64,000 nucleotides of DNA, taken from Nocardia transvalensis. GTDB taxonomy: Bacteria; Actinomycetota; Actinomycetes; Mycobacteriales; Mycobacteriaceae. A program made the position numbers and the translations under genes. The DNA lies in contig NZ_JADLQQ010000012.1 in the NCBI RefSeq assembly GCF_015477765.1, forward strand, positions 124,001 to 188,000. Reading direction: 5' to 3'. The notes below the pieces were generated by a model. It saw only the letters and a program-made list of their open reading frames with translations. It searched no databases and was not told the origin of the DNA. Of this stretch, positions 52,103-61,318 are shown piece by piece; the stretch's first letter is position 1, and each line of letters begins with the position of its first letter.

Positions 52103-53398
52103 TCAGGCGGCCTGTCGATGCTCCGGCCGCGGCGTGGCCGCGGTCTTCTTCTCGACCTCGGTGAAGCCCGGCCGTCCGGTCCCGATGAACGCCACCAGCC
52201 ACGAGAACACCGCGGCGAACCGGTTACGGAAGCCGACCAGGTAGAACAGGTGCACCGCCAGCCACGCGAACCAGGCGATGGTGCCGGTGAACTTGATCTT
52301 GTCGTTGAGCTTGGTGACCGCGCTGAACCGGCTGATCACCGCCATCGAACCCTTGTCCCAGTAGACGAACGGGGTGCCGGCCGGCTTCTTGCCGCGGATG
52401 ATGTCGGCGACGTGGCGGCCCTCCTGCATCGCGGTCGGCGACTGGCCCGGGTAGCCGTTGAGGGAGGTCATATCGCCGATGGCGAAGATGTCGGCGTGAC
52501 CGCCCACGGTGCAGTCCTGGTTGATCAGCAGCCGCCCGGCGCGGTCGGTCTCGCAGCCGGTGGCCTCGGCCAGCAGCTTCGCGAAGCCGCCCGCCTGCAC
52601 GCCCGCCGACCACACCACGGTCTCGGCGCCGATGCCGTGCTCCACGCCGTCCTTGCTCTTCACCGTGACCTTGCCCGCCTCGATATCGGTGACGAACGTG
52701 TCCAGCAGAACCTCGACACCGTTGCGGGTCAACGACTCCCGCGCGTACTGCGACAGGTTTCCGCCGAACGGCGGCAGCACCGCGCCCGCGCCCTCCACCA
52801 GCGTGACCGAGATCTCCTGGTGGTAGTGCCGTTTGGCGAGCTCCTTCAGCTGCCCGGCGACCTCGACGCCGGTGGGGCCCGCGCCGACGACCACGAAGCT
52901 GAGCAGGCGCTCGCGGGTCTTCGGATCGGCCGTGGCCGCCTCGGTGAAGACGCGCTCGATCTGCGCGCGCAGCCGCTTGGCGTCGTCGATGGTCTTGAGC
53001 GAATAGGTCTTCTCGGCGAAATCGTCCCGGCCGAAGTAGGACTGGCTGGCGCCGGTCGCGGCGATCAGCGAGCCGTAGCGGATCTTGCGGGGCCCCTGCG
53101 CGGTCTCGTAGGTGAGCACCGCGGCGTCGGCGTCGATGTCGACGACCGTGCCGACCCGCACCTGTGCATTCTTGTGCCGACGCAGCACCTGCGCGATCGG
53201 CGGGGCGATGTCTGTGGCGGGGAGCACACCCGTCGCTACCTGATACAGCAGCGGCTGGAAGAGGTGCTCCGGCGTGCTCGAAATAAGGACGTAGTTGACC
53301 CCCGACTTGTTCAGCTGCTTCGCGGCGGCGAGTCCGCCGAAGCCCGATCCGACGATGACGACATCAGCGGTTTCGATTCCCGCGTCCACGTAGTCCAT
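52103..53398 (-). CDS. ndh: Type II NADH:quinone dehydrogenase (NDH-2)
   Basis: A 431-residue flavoprotein that passes electrons from NADH to menaquinone without pumping protons. The FAD site is VIVGSGFGGLAAAKQL, the NADH site VVVGAGPTGVEVAGQL, and the second FAD motif FAIGDMTSLNGYPG. The C-terminal hydrophobic part, FTGTIAWFAWLAVHLFYLVG, is the membrane anchor. The LysR gene is divergent, 112 bases away. Confidence 0.94.
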   Translation of the reverse strand: MDYVDAGIETADVVIVGSGFGGLAAAKQLNKSGVNYVLISSTPEHLFQPLLYQVATGVLPATDIAPPIAQVLRRHKNAQVRVGTVVDIDADAAVLTYETAQGPRKIRYGSLIAATGASQSYFGRDDFAEKTYSLKTIDDAKRLRAQIERVFTEAATADPKTRERLLSFVVVGAGPTGVEVAGQLKELAKRHYHQEISVTLVEGAGAVLPPFGGNLSQYARESLTRNGVEVLLDTFVTDIEAGKVTVKSKDGVEHGIGAETVVWSAGVQAGGFAKLLAEATGCETDRAGRLLINQDCTVGGHADIFAIGDMTSLNGYPGQSPTAMQEGRHVADIIRGKKPAGTPFVYWDKGSMAVISRFSAVTKLNDKIKFTGTIAWFAWLAVHLFYLVGFRNRFAAVFSWLVAFIGTGRPGFTEVEKKTAATPRPEHRQAA

Positions 53399-53510
53399 GA
53401 CAGCCTCCTTCTGTCATTAGTAACCGCGATTCGGAATGCGGATGTTCCAGGGATCAGGGCGCATAATTCAGATGACTCTTATCTGGATCGCTCATGAATT
53501 GGAGATCTTG

Positions 53511-54368
53511 ATGGAACTGCGGCAGCTGACCTACTTCGTGGCGGTGTGCGAGGAGCTGAGCTTCAGTCGTGCCGCCACGCGCTGCTTCATATCGCAATCG
53601 GCTATCAGTCATCAGATCGCCCGGCTCGAACATGATCTTGGTGTGCAGCTCTTCGAGCGCTCCACAAGATCGGTTGTGCCGACCGACGCTACTACTCGGC
53701 TACTTCCCCTTGCGAAACAGATGTTGAGTCTGGAATCCGCTATCCGCGCAGCTGTCCGGGCATCCGGGCCACGGATTCGCCTGGCGGCGAACATGTCTTT
53801 CGCAACAAGATCACTCTCTGCCATCGCGGGGGCCCGGGAGGCGCATCCGGGGGCCGAGATCGAGTTCGTCATCAAGCCGTTCCGGCAGCGCATCGCGGCG
53901 GTCGCGGATGGCGATTGTGATCTTGCTCTCATCAGGGGCAGCGTCGATCAGCCCGGTCTGAGTGTCGAAAAACTGTGGGTGGAGGACCTTGTCATCGCCA
54001 CCTCGACCGCGCATCCATTGGCGGGACGAGATGATGTGACGCTGGCCGAGTTGGGGGACTACCCGCTGCTACTGCCGCCGGAACAGGAACAGGTGCTGCT
54101 GCACAACGTGGTCCGCAAGGCATTCGCGGATCTGCCCACCCGGCCCACGTTCGGCCCGCCGATCCCGCCGGACCACACCGCCACCATGGAATTGATCAAC
54201 CGCCCCGACGCCTGGACCATCCTCTATGCCGACAGCCAGACCGAGGGCATCGCCACCCTCCGGCTCGCGGGCCGCCCCCTGCGTATCCCGGTCTCGGCCG
54301 TCCTGCGCAGCGACGCCAGACGCTCCCCGATCCTGGAGACCCTCCTGGCGGCGCTGCACAGCGCGTGA
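53511..54368 (+). CDS. LysR-family regulator
   Basis: A 285-residue regulator with the HTH in SFSRAATRCFISQSAISHQI and a substrate-binding domain from about residue 90. ATG 53511 follows GGAG by seven bases; the longer frame is not favoured. Its GC content is lower at the 5' end than in neighbours. It is divergent from NDH-2, whose expression it may control, and convergent on the conservon. The ligand is unknown. Confidence 0.9.
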   Translation: MELRQLTYFVAVCEELSFSRAATRCFISQSAISHQIARLEHDLGVQLFERSTRSVVPTDATTRLLPLAKQMLSLESAIRAAVRASGPRIRLAANMSFATRSLSAIAGAREAHPGAEIEFVIKPFRQRIAAVADGDCDLALIRGSVDQPGLSVEKLWVEDLVIATSTAHPLAGRDDVTLAELGDYPLLLPPEQEQVLLHNVVRKAFADLPTRPTFGPPIPPDHTATMELINRPDAWTILYADSQTEGIATLRLAGRPLRIPVSAVLRSDARRSPILETLLAALHSA

Positions 54369-54439
54369 GGGGCGGAGCCGCCCCTCTTCCCGGCGGTCCC
54401 GCCCTCCTTTTCCCGGCCGCTTTTGGCCGGGACCCCACC

Positions 54440-55663
54440 TCACTCGGTCAGGTACACCGGCAGCCGCGCATGCCCGTTCGAAATGAAGCTCGGCAGCGCA
54501 CCCAACTCTTCCGCAGGCTCGGCGAGCCGCATCTCCGGGAATCGTTCGAACAGCCTCGGCAGCGCCACATTCGCTTCCAGGCGGGCCAGGGGTGCGCCGA
54601 GGCAGTGGTGGGCGCCGTAGCCGAAGCCCATGTGGTTCTTGTTCTCCCGGGTGATGTCGAAGGCCTCGGCGGTGTCGCCGTGCACCTTCGGGTCCCGCCC
54701 GGGCCCGGCCCAGCAGACGATGATCGGGTCGCCCTTGGCGATGCGCAGGCCGTCGACCTCGATATCGTCGACCGCGTAGCGCAGCGGCGCGTGCACGACG
54801 GCGGTCTCGTGCCGCAGCGATTCCTCGATCAGATTCGGCCACGGCACGTCACCGGCCCGTAGCGCGGCCAGCTGCTCCGGATGGGTCAGCGCCGCGAAGA
54901 TCGCCTGATCCAGCAGGTTGATCGTGGTCTCGTGGCCCGCGCTGATCACCAGCAGCAGGGTGTCGATCAGTTCCTGCTCGCTCAGCTGCGTCCCGTCGTC
55001 GTCGTCGCGGGTCGCGATCAACAGGCTGGTCATATCGTCGCCGGGCTCGGCCCGCTTGAGCGCCACCAGCTCACCCAGAATCCGGTACAGCTCCAGGTAA
55101 TTGGCCTGCGACTCCTCCGGGCTGAGCGTGGTGTCGAAGACCCCGTCGGAGCATTGACGCAGCCCAGGCAGCAGCGAGTCGGGCACGCCCATCAGTTCGG
55201 CGATGACCCGGATCGGCAGCGGGAAGCAGAACGCCTCCCGCAGATCGACCGCCTCCCCGGCGGGAACGGCCGCGAGGGCCTCCAGCAGATCCGTGACGAT
55301 CGCCTCGATCTGCGGCTGCAGCGCCGCGGTGCGCCGGTTGGTGAACGCGGGCGCGACCAGTTTGCGCAGCCGGCGGTGTTCCGGGCCGTAGGCGGTGAAC
55401 ATGTTGTTCACCGCCACCCACAGAAACAGCGGCCAGTCGGGCGGAATCTCTCCGTTGATGAACGCCGGCCAGTGCCGGCGGGGATCCTTCGAGACGCGCG
55501 GGTCGGTCAGCAGGCGTTCGAGCAGTGCGGTGTCGGTGATCGACCATGCCGCAATCCCGCCCGGCAGCTCCACCAGGGTGGCCGGCCCGCGCTCGCGTAG
55601 TCGTCGAATTTCGCCCTGGATATCCGAACCGGTGGGATCCAGGACGATCGGCTTGCTGGACAC
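54440..55663 (-). CDS. Conservon P450, CYP154-like (cvnF position)
   Basis: A 407-residue P450 with ISAGHETTINL, EESLRHE (the ExxR motif as ESLR) and FGYGAHHCLG. GTG 55663 has AAGGAG five bases before it. It is the last gene of a conservon and lies 8 bases after the ExxR-less P450. It is a close paralogue of the gene at 48506. Conservon P450s may act as output enzymes of the signalling genes upstream; the substrate is unknown. Confidence 0.93.
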   Translation of the reverse strand: MSSKPIVLDPTGSDIQGEIRRLRERGPATLVELPGGIAAWSITDTALLERLLTDPRVSKDPRRHWPAFINGEIPPDWPLFLWVAVNNMFTAYGPEHRRLRKLVAPAFTNRRTAALQPQIEAIVTDLLEALAAVPAGEAVDLREAFCFPLPIRVIAELMGVPDSLLPGLRQCSDGVFDTTLSPEESQANYLELYRILGELVALKRAEPGDDMTSLLIATRDDDDGTQLSEQELIDTLLLVISAGHETTINLLDQAIFAALTHPEQLAALRAGDVPWPNLIEESLRHETAVVHAPLRYAVDDIEVDGLRIAKGDPIIVCWAGPGRDPKVHGDTAEAFDITRENKNHMGFGYGAHHCLGAPLARLEANVALPRLFERFPEMRLAEPAEELGALPSFISNGHARLPVYLTE

Positions 55664-55671
55664 GTTTCTCC

Positions 55672-56913
55672 TTACCAGACAGTCAACGGAGGACTCGCGG
55701 GGAAGACGACCGGCAGCGCCGAGAGCGCACGGTGAAACGGTCCGGGCCGCCACTGCAACTGCTCCACGGGAACGGCCAGCCGCATTTCCGGCAGCGCGTC
55801 GAGCAGCTGATCGATCGCGTCCTGGGCGATCAGATAGGCGGGCGCCTTGGCGGGGCAGGCATGCGGGCCGACGCTCCACGCCAGATGGGACCGGTTATCG
55901 ATATATTCGCGGGCACCGACCGCCGGATCGTTGTTGCAGGCGGCCATGCTGATGACGACCGGCTGGTGGGCGGGCAACCAGACATCGTCGATGAGGATCG
56001 GCTGGCGGGGATAGCTGACGCAGTAGTTCGCGCCGGGCGGGTCGGTGAACAGCACCTCGTCGAGGGCGTCGCGGGTCGACAGCGCCCCGCCGAGCACGCC
56101 GCCCGCGAAACGCTCGTCGGTGAGCACCAGCCGCAGCGCATTGGTGATGAGGTTCTGCGCCGGTTCGATTCCCGCGCCGTAGAGGGTGACGATCTGATGC
56201 AGCATCTCCTCGTCCGACAGCGCGACCGGATGGGCGATCAAGCGCGAGACGATATCGTCGCCGGGCTCGGATCGCTTGAGCTCCACCAGCTCCAGGATCG
56301 CCTCGCTGATCATCTGGTTGCCCTTGTCGGCATTGATGCCGTCCCAGATGGCGGCCTGCCCCTCCGCGATGCGCTGCCCGATCTCGGGCGGACAGCCGAG
56401 CATCACGTTGATGGCCTCGAAGGCGAGCGGAAAGGCGAACTGGCTCACCAGTTCCGCGGTCCCGTCCTCGCAGAAGCTGTTGACGAGCGGGATTGCGATC
56501 CGTTCGACCACGCTGTGCAGCGCATGCAGGTCGACCTTGTTGATCGCGGCGACATTGGCCTGCCGGTAGCGCAGATGTTCCAGCCCCGCGCTGCGCAACG
56601 CATTGGGCCGCCACTCCAGCATCGGCATGACCGGGCTGTCGGGCGGGGCGCTCCGCTGCCAGATGCGCGGATCGGCGGGAAAGTGCTCGGGGTCGTTGAG
56701 GATTCGCACCGCCGTGCGGTAGCCGATCACCAGCGTGGCGGGCACGCCCGGGGCCAGCTCCACCGGAGCCAGCGAACCGTATCTGCGGCGCATCTCGCGA
56801 TAGATCGCATGCGGGTCGGCGGCGAACTCCTCGGTGTACATCGGCACGCGCGGCCCGTCGGTATCGATCGGCGAGCCGTGAGTGGTTCGAAACTGGGCCG
56901 GGTCGAACGGCAT
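55672..56913 (-). CDS. Conservon P450 lacking ExxR, CYP157-like (cvnE position)
   Basis: A 413-residue P450. The axial-Cys loop is AWSVGPHACPAKA, even further from the norm than in pair B because one loop Gly is lost. ExxR is replaced by DEVLFTDPP; the I-helix reads LYGAGIEPAQN. It is a paralogue of 49749. ATG 56913 starts two bases after the GTPase stop. It belongs to the CYP157 kind found in Streptomyces conservons. Catalysis may be unusual, or the protein may act on its CYP154 partner. Confidence 0.9.
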   Translation of the reverse strand: MPFDPAQFRTTHGSPIDTDGPRVPMYTEEFAADPHAIYREMRRRYGSLAPVELAPGVPATLVIGYRTAVRILNDPEHFPADPRIWQRSAPPDSPVMPMLEWRPNALRSAGLEHLRYRQANVAAINKVDLHALHSVVERIAIPLVNSFCEDGTAELVSQFAFPLAFEAINVMLGCPPEIGQRIAEGQAAIWDGINADKGNQMISEAILELVELKRSEPGDDIVSRLIAHPVALSDEEMLHQIVTLYGAGIEPAQNLITNALRLVLTDERFAGGVLGGALSTRDALDEVLFTDPPGANYCVSYPRQPILIDDVWLPAHQPVVISMAACNNDPAVGAREYIDNRSHLAWSVGPHACPAKAPAYLIAQDAIDQLLDALPEMRLAVPVEQLQWRPGPFHRALSALPVVFPASPPLTVW

Positions 56914-56915
56914 GG

Positions 56916-57542
56916 TCAAAGTCGAGACTCCGAACGGTGGAACAGGAATTCGACGAGAGTGATCAGCGAGTTCACACACCCCGCGCGTTCGCGGGCGTCG
57001 AGTGCGGTCAGTGGGGTGTCGGGCGTGAGATCGAGGGCGTCGCGGATCTCGTCGAGCGGATAGCGGGGTCCGCCCTCGAATTCGTTGACCGCCACCGAAT
57101 ACGGCACGCCGCGCTCCTCGAGCGTGGCCAGCACCTCGTCGGCCTTCTCGATGCGCCGCGTGTCGACCAGGACCAGCGCACCGAGCGCACCGCGGGCCAG
57201 TTCCTCCCACAGCGGGACGAACCGTTGCTGCCCGGGAGTGCCGAAAAGGTACAGCGCCAGCGTCGGATTCAACGTGATGCGGCCGAAATCCATGGCGACG
57301 GTGGTGGTCACCTTGCCGGGCAGCCCGGCCATATCGTCGACGCCGACGCTGGCCTCGGTGATGGTCTCCTCGGTGCGCAGCGGCCGGATCTCCGACACGC
57401 TGGACACGAAGGTGGTCTTACCGACCCCGAAGTTGCCCGCCACCAACAGTTTCACCGATCGGGTGACGGTCTCGGGGACGTAGTCGACGGTGCGGTCGGT
57501 AGGGGCGGTCAGGCGCTCAGACGGCGAGAGCGCGGAGCCCAT
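56916..57542 (-). CDS. Conservon Ras-like GTPase (CvnD)
   Basis: A 208-residue small GTPase. The P-loop is GNFGVGKTTF and the switch II region FGTPGQQRF, in which the usual DxxG Asp is lost. The base-recognition motif is VNEFEG rather than NKxD. These changes are the family norm for CvnD/MglA-like proteins. It overlaps DUF742 by 26 bases. In Streptomyces CvnD binds GTP and is controlled by its roadblock partner. Confidence 0.93.
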   Translation of the reverse strand: MGSALSPSERLTAPTDRTVDYVPETVTRSVKLLVAGNFGVGKTTFVSSVSEIRPLRTEETITEASVGVDDMAGLPGKVTTTVAMDFGRITLNPTLALYLFGTPGQQRFVPLWEELARGALGALVLVDTRRIEKADEVLATLEERGVPYSVAVNEFEGGPRYPLDEIRDALDLTPDTPLTALDARERAGCVNSLITLVEFLFHRSESRL

Positions 57543-57864
57543 TCAATACCTCCTCGAGCAGGGCCAGTTCCGGCATCGGTTCTGCGGGGGCGGGGACGAC
57601 GAGGTGGCCGCTGTCGAGGAGGTCGGATGCGATGATCTTCACCACCGACGGCGGCTGGTCGAGATAGGCGGCGATCTCGGCGATCGACAGGGCGCCGCGC
57701 CGGCTGCAGACACCGACGACCCGGCGGGCATCCGGACCGATGCCCGGCGCCGGATCCCGCGCTGCCAGAACCAGAGTCACCAGGTCCAGTTCCCGGGTGG
57801 CACGCGAGCGCCCACCGGTGCGCACATAGGCCCGGACCAGGTCGGGATCACGTCGGTGCCGCAT
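57517..57864 (-). CDS. DUF742 protein (CvnC)
   Basis: A 115-residue winged-helix-like protein with VRAYVRTGGRSRA, LSIAEIAAYLDQPPSVVKII and LLDSGHLVV, the marks of DUF742. The N-terminal YxxTGGR is conserved in the family. It stands between the roadblock and GTPase genes, the invariable conservon order. Role is not established; DNA or protein binding is possible. Confidence 0.93.
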   Translation of the reverse strand: MRHRRDPDLVRAYVRTGGRSRATRELDLVTLVLAARDPAPGIGPDARRVVGVCSRRGALSIAEIAAYLDQPPSVVKIIASDLLDSGHLVVPAPAEPMPELALLEEVLNGLRALAV

Positions 57865-57871
57865 GGCGCGA

Positions 57872-58282
57872 CTACCGTTGGCGGGGCAGGGCGCCGAGTT
57901 CGCGGCCGACCCGTGCGGCGAGTTCGTTCATGCGGTGCGCGACCAGACTGACGTCCACGTCGGCGGTGGTGGAGACCCCGATCAGCGCGCCGTCACCGGC
58001 CGCGGTGATGAAGATCATCCCGTTGTCGTATTCGGTCATGTTCTGCCGCACCGAATTCGCCGGACCCGCGAATTCGCCCAGCGCCTTGCCGAGGGACCGC
58101 AGTCCCGAGGCGGCGGCGGCGAATCGTTCGGCGTCGTCGACGGAGATCTCGCCGAAATGCGCGATGCGCAGGCCGTCCTCCGACAGCAGGACAGCGAACC
58201 GGACGCCGGGAACAGCCAGGTCCTCGAGCATCCAGGCCAGCTTGTTGGTGCCGTCGGCAACGGCCGACACGGGTGTGCCCAT
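57872..58282 (-). CDS. Roadblock/LC7 domain protein (CvnB)
   Basis: A 136-residue roadblock protein with FAVLLSEDGLRIAHFGEIS and GMIFITAAGDGALIGV. ATG 58282 overlaps the kinase-like gene's TGA by one base (TGATG), so translation is coupled. Roadblock proteins pair with small GTPases, here CvnD two genes on. Confidence 0.94.
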   Translation of the reverse strand: MGTPVSAVADGTNKLAWMLEDLAVPGVRFAVLLSEDGLRIAHFGEISVDDAERFAAAASGLRSLGKALGEFAGPANSVRQNMTEYDNGMIFITAAGDGALIGVSTTADVDVSLVAHRMNELAARVGRELGALPRQR

Positions 58283-59955
58283 CAGGATGTCATCCCTTCG
58301 GTGTGTTCGTATGCGGCGGCGCGGCCACTCTGAGAGCCGCTGTGCCACGCGGCGGCGATATCGGATCGGGGAAGTGCGGTCTCGGTGCGCGGACCACGCG
58401 AGAGCGTGGAGACCGCGACCGTCCGGCGGCGTCGCCGCGGCAGCCCGCCGGGGGTGATCTCGTGCACAGTCGACTGCTCCTCCGCGTTGTCGGCCGGTTC
58501 CGGCACGGGCTTCACCGGTACGACGGGAGCGGAGACGGTCGTCGGGGTCGGATCGCCCGCGGGCTCGGGAACGGCTGTGGGCCGGGTGAGTTCCGCGGGG
58601 GTGGAAACCGCGACGGGCCTCGTGAGCTCCGTGGGCGCGGAAACCGCTACCGGGGTGGTGAGTTCGGTGGACGCGGAGGCGGCCGCCGGAGCGGAGGCCT
58701 CGGCCAGCGAGGGAACCGCTGCGGGAGCGGAGATCTCGGCCGGTGCGGGAGCGGCGGCGGGCGCCTGCTGGGTGACGGGCTGGGCGAGCAGGCCCTCGGG
58801 GATGTACACCATGGCGCGCATACCGCCGTAAGCGTTGGGGCCGTCGATGTAGACGGTGAATCCGTACCGGCGGGCCAGCGCGGCGATACCCGGGAAGCCG
58901 ACGCGGGGAGCAGGGCCGAGGGCGTGGATGTCCACGACCTTCTCCCCGGCCAGGACCTGGCGCGCCTCCTCCATCTGCTCGGCGTTCATCCGCACGCCCG
59001 CGTCGTCGATGATGACGGTGACGCCGTGGTGGCCCTCCTGGAAGCCGACGTCCACGAAGGAGGTCGGCGGCGAGTAGCGCAGTGCGTTGTCCAGCAGGGT
59101 GGCCAGGGTGTGGACCAGCGGCTCGACCGCACGGCTGATGACCACCCGGTCCAGCTGATGCGGGCGCACCCGGGTGAAGTCGCGGACACGGCCGATGGCA
59201 CCGCCGACGACATCGGTGAGGGTCTGCTGCGGCCAGCGCCGACCGGGCAGACCGCCACAGACGATCACATACGACTGTGCCTGGCGGATCATCTGCTGCA
59301 CGCTGTGGTCGATGCGGGTCAGCGTCTCGTACACCTCGTCGCCGCGGTGCGTGCGCAGCGCGGCGCTCACCACCTGGCTGACGTCGGCACCCAGGCTGAC
59401 CACGGAGGTGCCGAAGGCGCGCACCGCGGCGCTGGTCGCCTCCCGCGAGGCGGTCTCGACCTCGCCGCGCACGGCCGCCTCGGCGTGGGAAATCGCCTGC
59501 TGCGCCTCGTATTCGGCCTCCTGCCGGACCTGCTCGGCGGTCTCTGCCGCGATGGTCCGCAGATCCTCGGCGTAGCGGTCGGCCAGCGCCTGCAGCAGTT
59601 GGGCGAACCGGTCGCCGCCACCGAGTTGCAGTTCCACCCGCTCGTCCGACCGGCGCACGGCATCGGCCACATACGGCGCGGTGGTGGAGGTGAAATGCTC
59701 GAGCTCGTCCTCGTGGGTGCGCAGCGCGTGCTCGTATTCGTCCTCACGGGTGCGCAGCGCGTGGGCGAATTCGTCCTCGCGGGCATGCATCGCCTGCTCG
59801 ATATCGGCGAGCCGGGCGCGCAGATCGCGCTCGGTGCGGGCCGCACGGGCGCGCTGTTGCTGCACGTAGTAGAGCGCATACAGCGCCGCGGCAACGGCGA
59901 GTAAGGCAACACCGGCGAGGATCCAGGAAATGGTCACGGCGGTAGATTGATTCAT
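58282..59955 (-). CDS. Conservon histidine-kinase-like membrane protein (CvnA)
   Basis: A 557-residue protein. A membrane span lies at residues 8-30. A coiled coil (residues 35-90) holds three 12-residue near-repeats of the type REDEYEHALRTH. There is no typical HisKA phospho-acceptor. The ATPase domain, residues 250-400, has TLLDNALRYSPP and VIIDDAGVRM. The C-terminal 150 residues are Ala/Pro/Thr-rich repeats (TELTRPVAVSTPAELTRP) ending in a basic patch. It is the first gene of the conservon and probably the sensor. Confidence 0.92.
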   Translation of the reverse strand: MNQSTAVTISWILAGVALLAVAAALYALYYVQQQRARAARTERDLRARLADIEQAMHAREDEFAHALRTREDEYEHALRTHEDELEHFTSTTAPYVADAVRRSDERVELQLGGGDRFAQLLQALADRYAEDLRTIAAETAEQVRQEAEYEAQQAISHAEAAVRGEVETASREATSAAVRAFGTSVVSLGADVSQVVSAALRTHRGDEVYETLTRIDHSVQQMIRQAQSYVIVCGGLPGRRWPQQTLTDVVGGAIGRVRDFTRVRPHQLDRVVISRAVEPLVHTLATLLDNALRYSPPTSFVDVGFQEGHHGVTVIIDDAGVRMNAEQMEEARQVLAGEKVVDIHALGPAPRVGFPGIAALARRYGFTVYIDGPNAYGGMRAMVYIPEGLLAQPVTQQAPAAAPAPAEISAPAAVPSLAEASAPAAASASTELTTPVAVSAPTELTRPVAVSTPAELTRPTAVPEPAGDPTPTTVSAPVVPVKPVPEPADNAEEQSTVHEITPGGLPRRRRRTVAVSTLSRGPRTETALPRSDIAAAWHSGSQSGRAAAYEHTEGMTS

Positions 59956-60287
59956 CAGGTTCCCTCGTCGCCGGCAGCCCGGCCGCCTCGTCCTTCCTCA
60001 GTTCGCCGACCACACGTCACCACGGCCGGATGACAGCAGCGTCGCAGGGCCGGAGTTCCCGCAGGCGGGATCCGCCGCCCAGGAGTCCTCGAAGCGCTTA
60101 CCGTACAGGCCATTTGGCGGCCGCACCGGCCGGACCGAGGACCGAACACCCCGGCACGCGACGACGGCAAAACATTAGCAGCAATTCCGGCTGGCAGCGA
60201 CCTTTTCGTTACACAGACGTGGCCGGGGCGTGTCCGGCCGGAGGCGAGCAAATGCGTTGCCGGGAACTAGATCCCGAGGTCGAGGGC
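59956..60287. other. Conservon upstream region
   Basis: About 330 bases between the divergent-facing ends of CvnA (start) and the phosphotransferase (stop). GAGGGAAC lies before the CvnA ATG. No gene or strong repeat is seen; promoters for the conservon must lie here. Confidence 0.5.
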
Positions 60288-61235
60288 TCACGCGGGGGCC
60301 AGCGCCTGCGCAACCGCCAGGTTCAGATGTCGCAGTGCCGGATCCTCGTCGTGGAGTGTCCAGTCGATCTCCTCCATGGCGCGCAGAAAGGCCCAGGCGC
60401 GTGCGCGGTCCGGATCGACATCGAGCCCGGCGGCGGTCCGGGCGACGACACGCGCGGCATGGTCTCGCGTCGGATCGGACTGGACCTGGATCATGATCAG
60501 GAAACCGGCGTCGAAGGCGGCCTCGCCCAGATAGGGTTTCGGATCGATCAGCAGCCACGGCTCCCGTTCGGCGGCAACGATATTGCCCAGGTGGGTGTCG
60601 CGGTTGACGATCAGCGGCGGGCCGTCGGGGGCGGCGAGCGCCGGGCACAGGCCGACCGCGGTGTCCAGCAGCGATGCCGGAACGAACCGGGCCAGTTCGG
60701 GTTCGGGAGAGCCGAAGCACCTCGTCCAGCCCGCCACCATCGCGGCCGCCTCGGGCAGCGGCGGAAATCCGTCCGGAATGCCGTCCGGTGTCCGGCGCAG
60801 CCGCCGATACAACCGGCACGCCAGCTCGATCTTGTCGACGTTGTCCGGGTATCCCTCGAGGCTCGGGAAGCCGGGCTGGTGCAGCAGCGGGGTGCCCGGA
60901 CGCGCCCACTCCAGCAGCAGCGCCCCGCTGGCGGTGTCGTAGTCGTACAGCCGCACCGCGCCGTCCCCGTGGTAGCAGAACAGGCCGGTGGCCTCGCCGA
61001 TGTTCTCCTCGTCGACCACCGGAACCTTGAGCACCGCCACCGAACCGTCGCCGCGCCGCACCGGCGCCGCGAAGGAGTGGGTGCCGCCGCCGAAGGCCTC
61101 GCCGATCAGCTCGAGATCCCAGGTGCCGCACAGTTTTTCCACCAGAGTGGGCAGGTCGGCGAGCCAGCGCTCGCCGCGCTCGTCGAAGACGCCGCGGATA
61201 TTGTTCACCACATCGGGTGGCAGGGTGATCGGCAT
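60288..61235 (-). CDS. APH(6)/hydroxyurea-type phosphotransferase
   Basis: A 315-residue kinase-like protein of the aminoglycoside/hydroxyurea phosphotransferase family. The nucleotide-binding part has AVLKVPVVDEENIGEATGL and LLLEWARPGTPL. The catalytic loop is NRDTHLGNIVA, where family members usually have HGDLHxGN; the Asp and Asn are kept but His-Gly is Asn-Arg. LLIDPKPYLGEAAFD is the metal-binding DPK motif. ATG 61235 is chosen as its MPITLPPDVVNNIR matches the family start. It may confer resistance to a streptomycin-like compound or act on a metabolite. Confidence 0.85.
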   Translation of the reverse strand: MPITLPPDVVNNIRGVFDERGERWLADLPTLVEKLCGTWDLELIGEAFGGGTHSFAAPVRRGDGSVAVLKVPVVDEENIGEATGLFCYHGDGAVRLYDYDTASGALLLEWARPGTPLLHQPGFPSLEGYPDNVDKIELACRLYRRLRRTPDGIPDGFPPLPEAAAMVAGWTRCFGSPEPELARFVPASLLDTAVGLCPALAAPDGPPLIVNRDTHLGNIVAAEREPWLLIDPKPYLGEAAFDAGFLIMIQVQSDPTRDHAARVVARTAAGLDVDPDRARAWAFLRAMEEIDWTLHDEDPALRHLNLAVAQALAPA

Positions 61236-61318
61236 GCGCCCGAGCCTGGCGTCGGGTGCCTGCCGGGGGCAACCGAATTTCCTGCGCGACAACCGTCGGG
61301 TGGTCCTACGCTGACCCT

